From NCBI RefSeq assembly GCF_018728565.1, contig NZ_JACSOI010000005.1:360480-424479 (forward strand): a DNA stretch of 64,000 nt. Reading direction: 5' to 3'. Below the pieces are notes generated by a model. That model saw nothing but the letters and a program-made list of their open reading frames with translations, did no database searches and was not told where the DNA came from. Source of the stretch: Zobellia russellii. GTDB taxonomy: Bacteria > Bacteroidota > Bacteroidia > Flavobacteriales > Flavobacteriaceae. The stretch's first letter is position 1. Every line of letters begins with the position of its first letter. The position numbers and the translations under genes were made by a program. Below are positions 63,913-64,000 of this stretch, piece by piece.

Positions 63913-64000
63913 GGCTTACCACCGGCTTACCACCGGCTTACCACCGGCTTACCACCGGCTTACCACCGGCTTACCACCGGCTTACCACCGGCTTACCACC
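63913..64000. repeat. Perfect 11-bp tandem repeat array, at least eight copies
   Basis: GGCTTACCACC is repeated eight times with no mismatch and no spacer, and the eighth copy ends exactly at the window edge, so the true length is unknown. The unit is GC-rich compared with its surroundings. Eleven bases is close to one turn of DNA, so a protein bound to each unit would sit on one face, as in iterons. The unit is not a multiple of three. Confidence 0.97.

Noticed and set aside
63913..64000. CRISPR array
   Set aside because: Units are 11 bases with no spacers, and no cas gene is present.

Overview
This 64 kb window is chromosome of a Gram-negative bacterium of the phylum Bacteroidota, almost certainly a marine or aquatic member of the Flavobacteriaceae; the genus cannot be fixed from sequence alone. 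The reasons are SusC/SusD-type outer membrane proteins with a FecR/ECF sigma pair, a type IX secretion sorting tail, a fused ResB-CcsA haem lyase, bacillithiol and menaquinone synthesis, a CTPSR-type sulfatase, A-rich start regions without Shine-Dalgarno sequences, and many exact copies of the Bacteroidota -7 promoter element TAnnTTTG. The DNA is AT-rich and tightly packed, with no rRNA, no CRISPR array and no insertion sequence.

Layout. 1-3.6 kb: menaquinone genes (thioesterase, menF, menD) and a DUF2853 gene cut by the left edge. 3.7-5.3 kb: a translationally coupled trio (alpha/beta hydrolase, GNAT, VOC protein). 5.3-7.7 kb: cytochrome bd oxidase. 7.8-13.8 kb: a complete trans-4-hydroxy-L-proline catabolic operon with a divergent AraC regulator. 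13.8-22.7 kb: aldose epimerase, M28 peptidase, tRNA-His, an orphan TPR histidine kinase, bacillithiol deacetylase BshB1, a transsulfuration enzyme and a MATE exporter. 22.9-34.2 kb: a nutrient-acquisition locus (ECF sigma, FecR, SusC with STN domain, SusD, PhoD-like metallophosphatase, S1 sulfatase) with no glycoside hydrolase. 34.3-41.2 kb: ResB-CcsA, then DUF2520, KdsC, Maf, a lipoprotein and a small MscS channel. 41.3-45.8 kb: a PIG-L deacetylase, a 33-residue membrane microprotein and a sodium:solute symporter. 45.8-52.9 kb: DUF2911 protein, a T9SS protein with a poly-glutamate microsatellite, the SRPBCC-SDR-photolyase group, DUF6340, VOC and GNAT proteins. 52.9-61.2 kb: housekeeping genes (murA, DUF4290, DUF493, an NTPase joined to recQ, fmt, HU, YqgE, a class IV aminotransferase, a START-like protein).

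61.3-64 kb looks like the left end of an integrated mobile element. An elongator tRNA-Met gene is followed by its terminator, a tyrosine recombinase, an unrecognised gene, and an array of at least eight perfect 11-bp tandem repeats (GGCTTACCACC) that runs off the right edge. An ATG abuts the first repeat, and the array is open in all three forward frames, each giving the same 11-residue periodic peptide. This is the most unusual part of the window; its function cannot be settled here.
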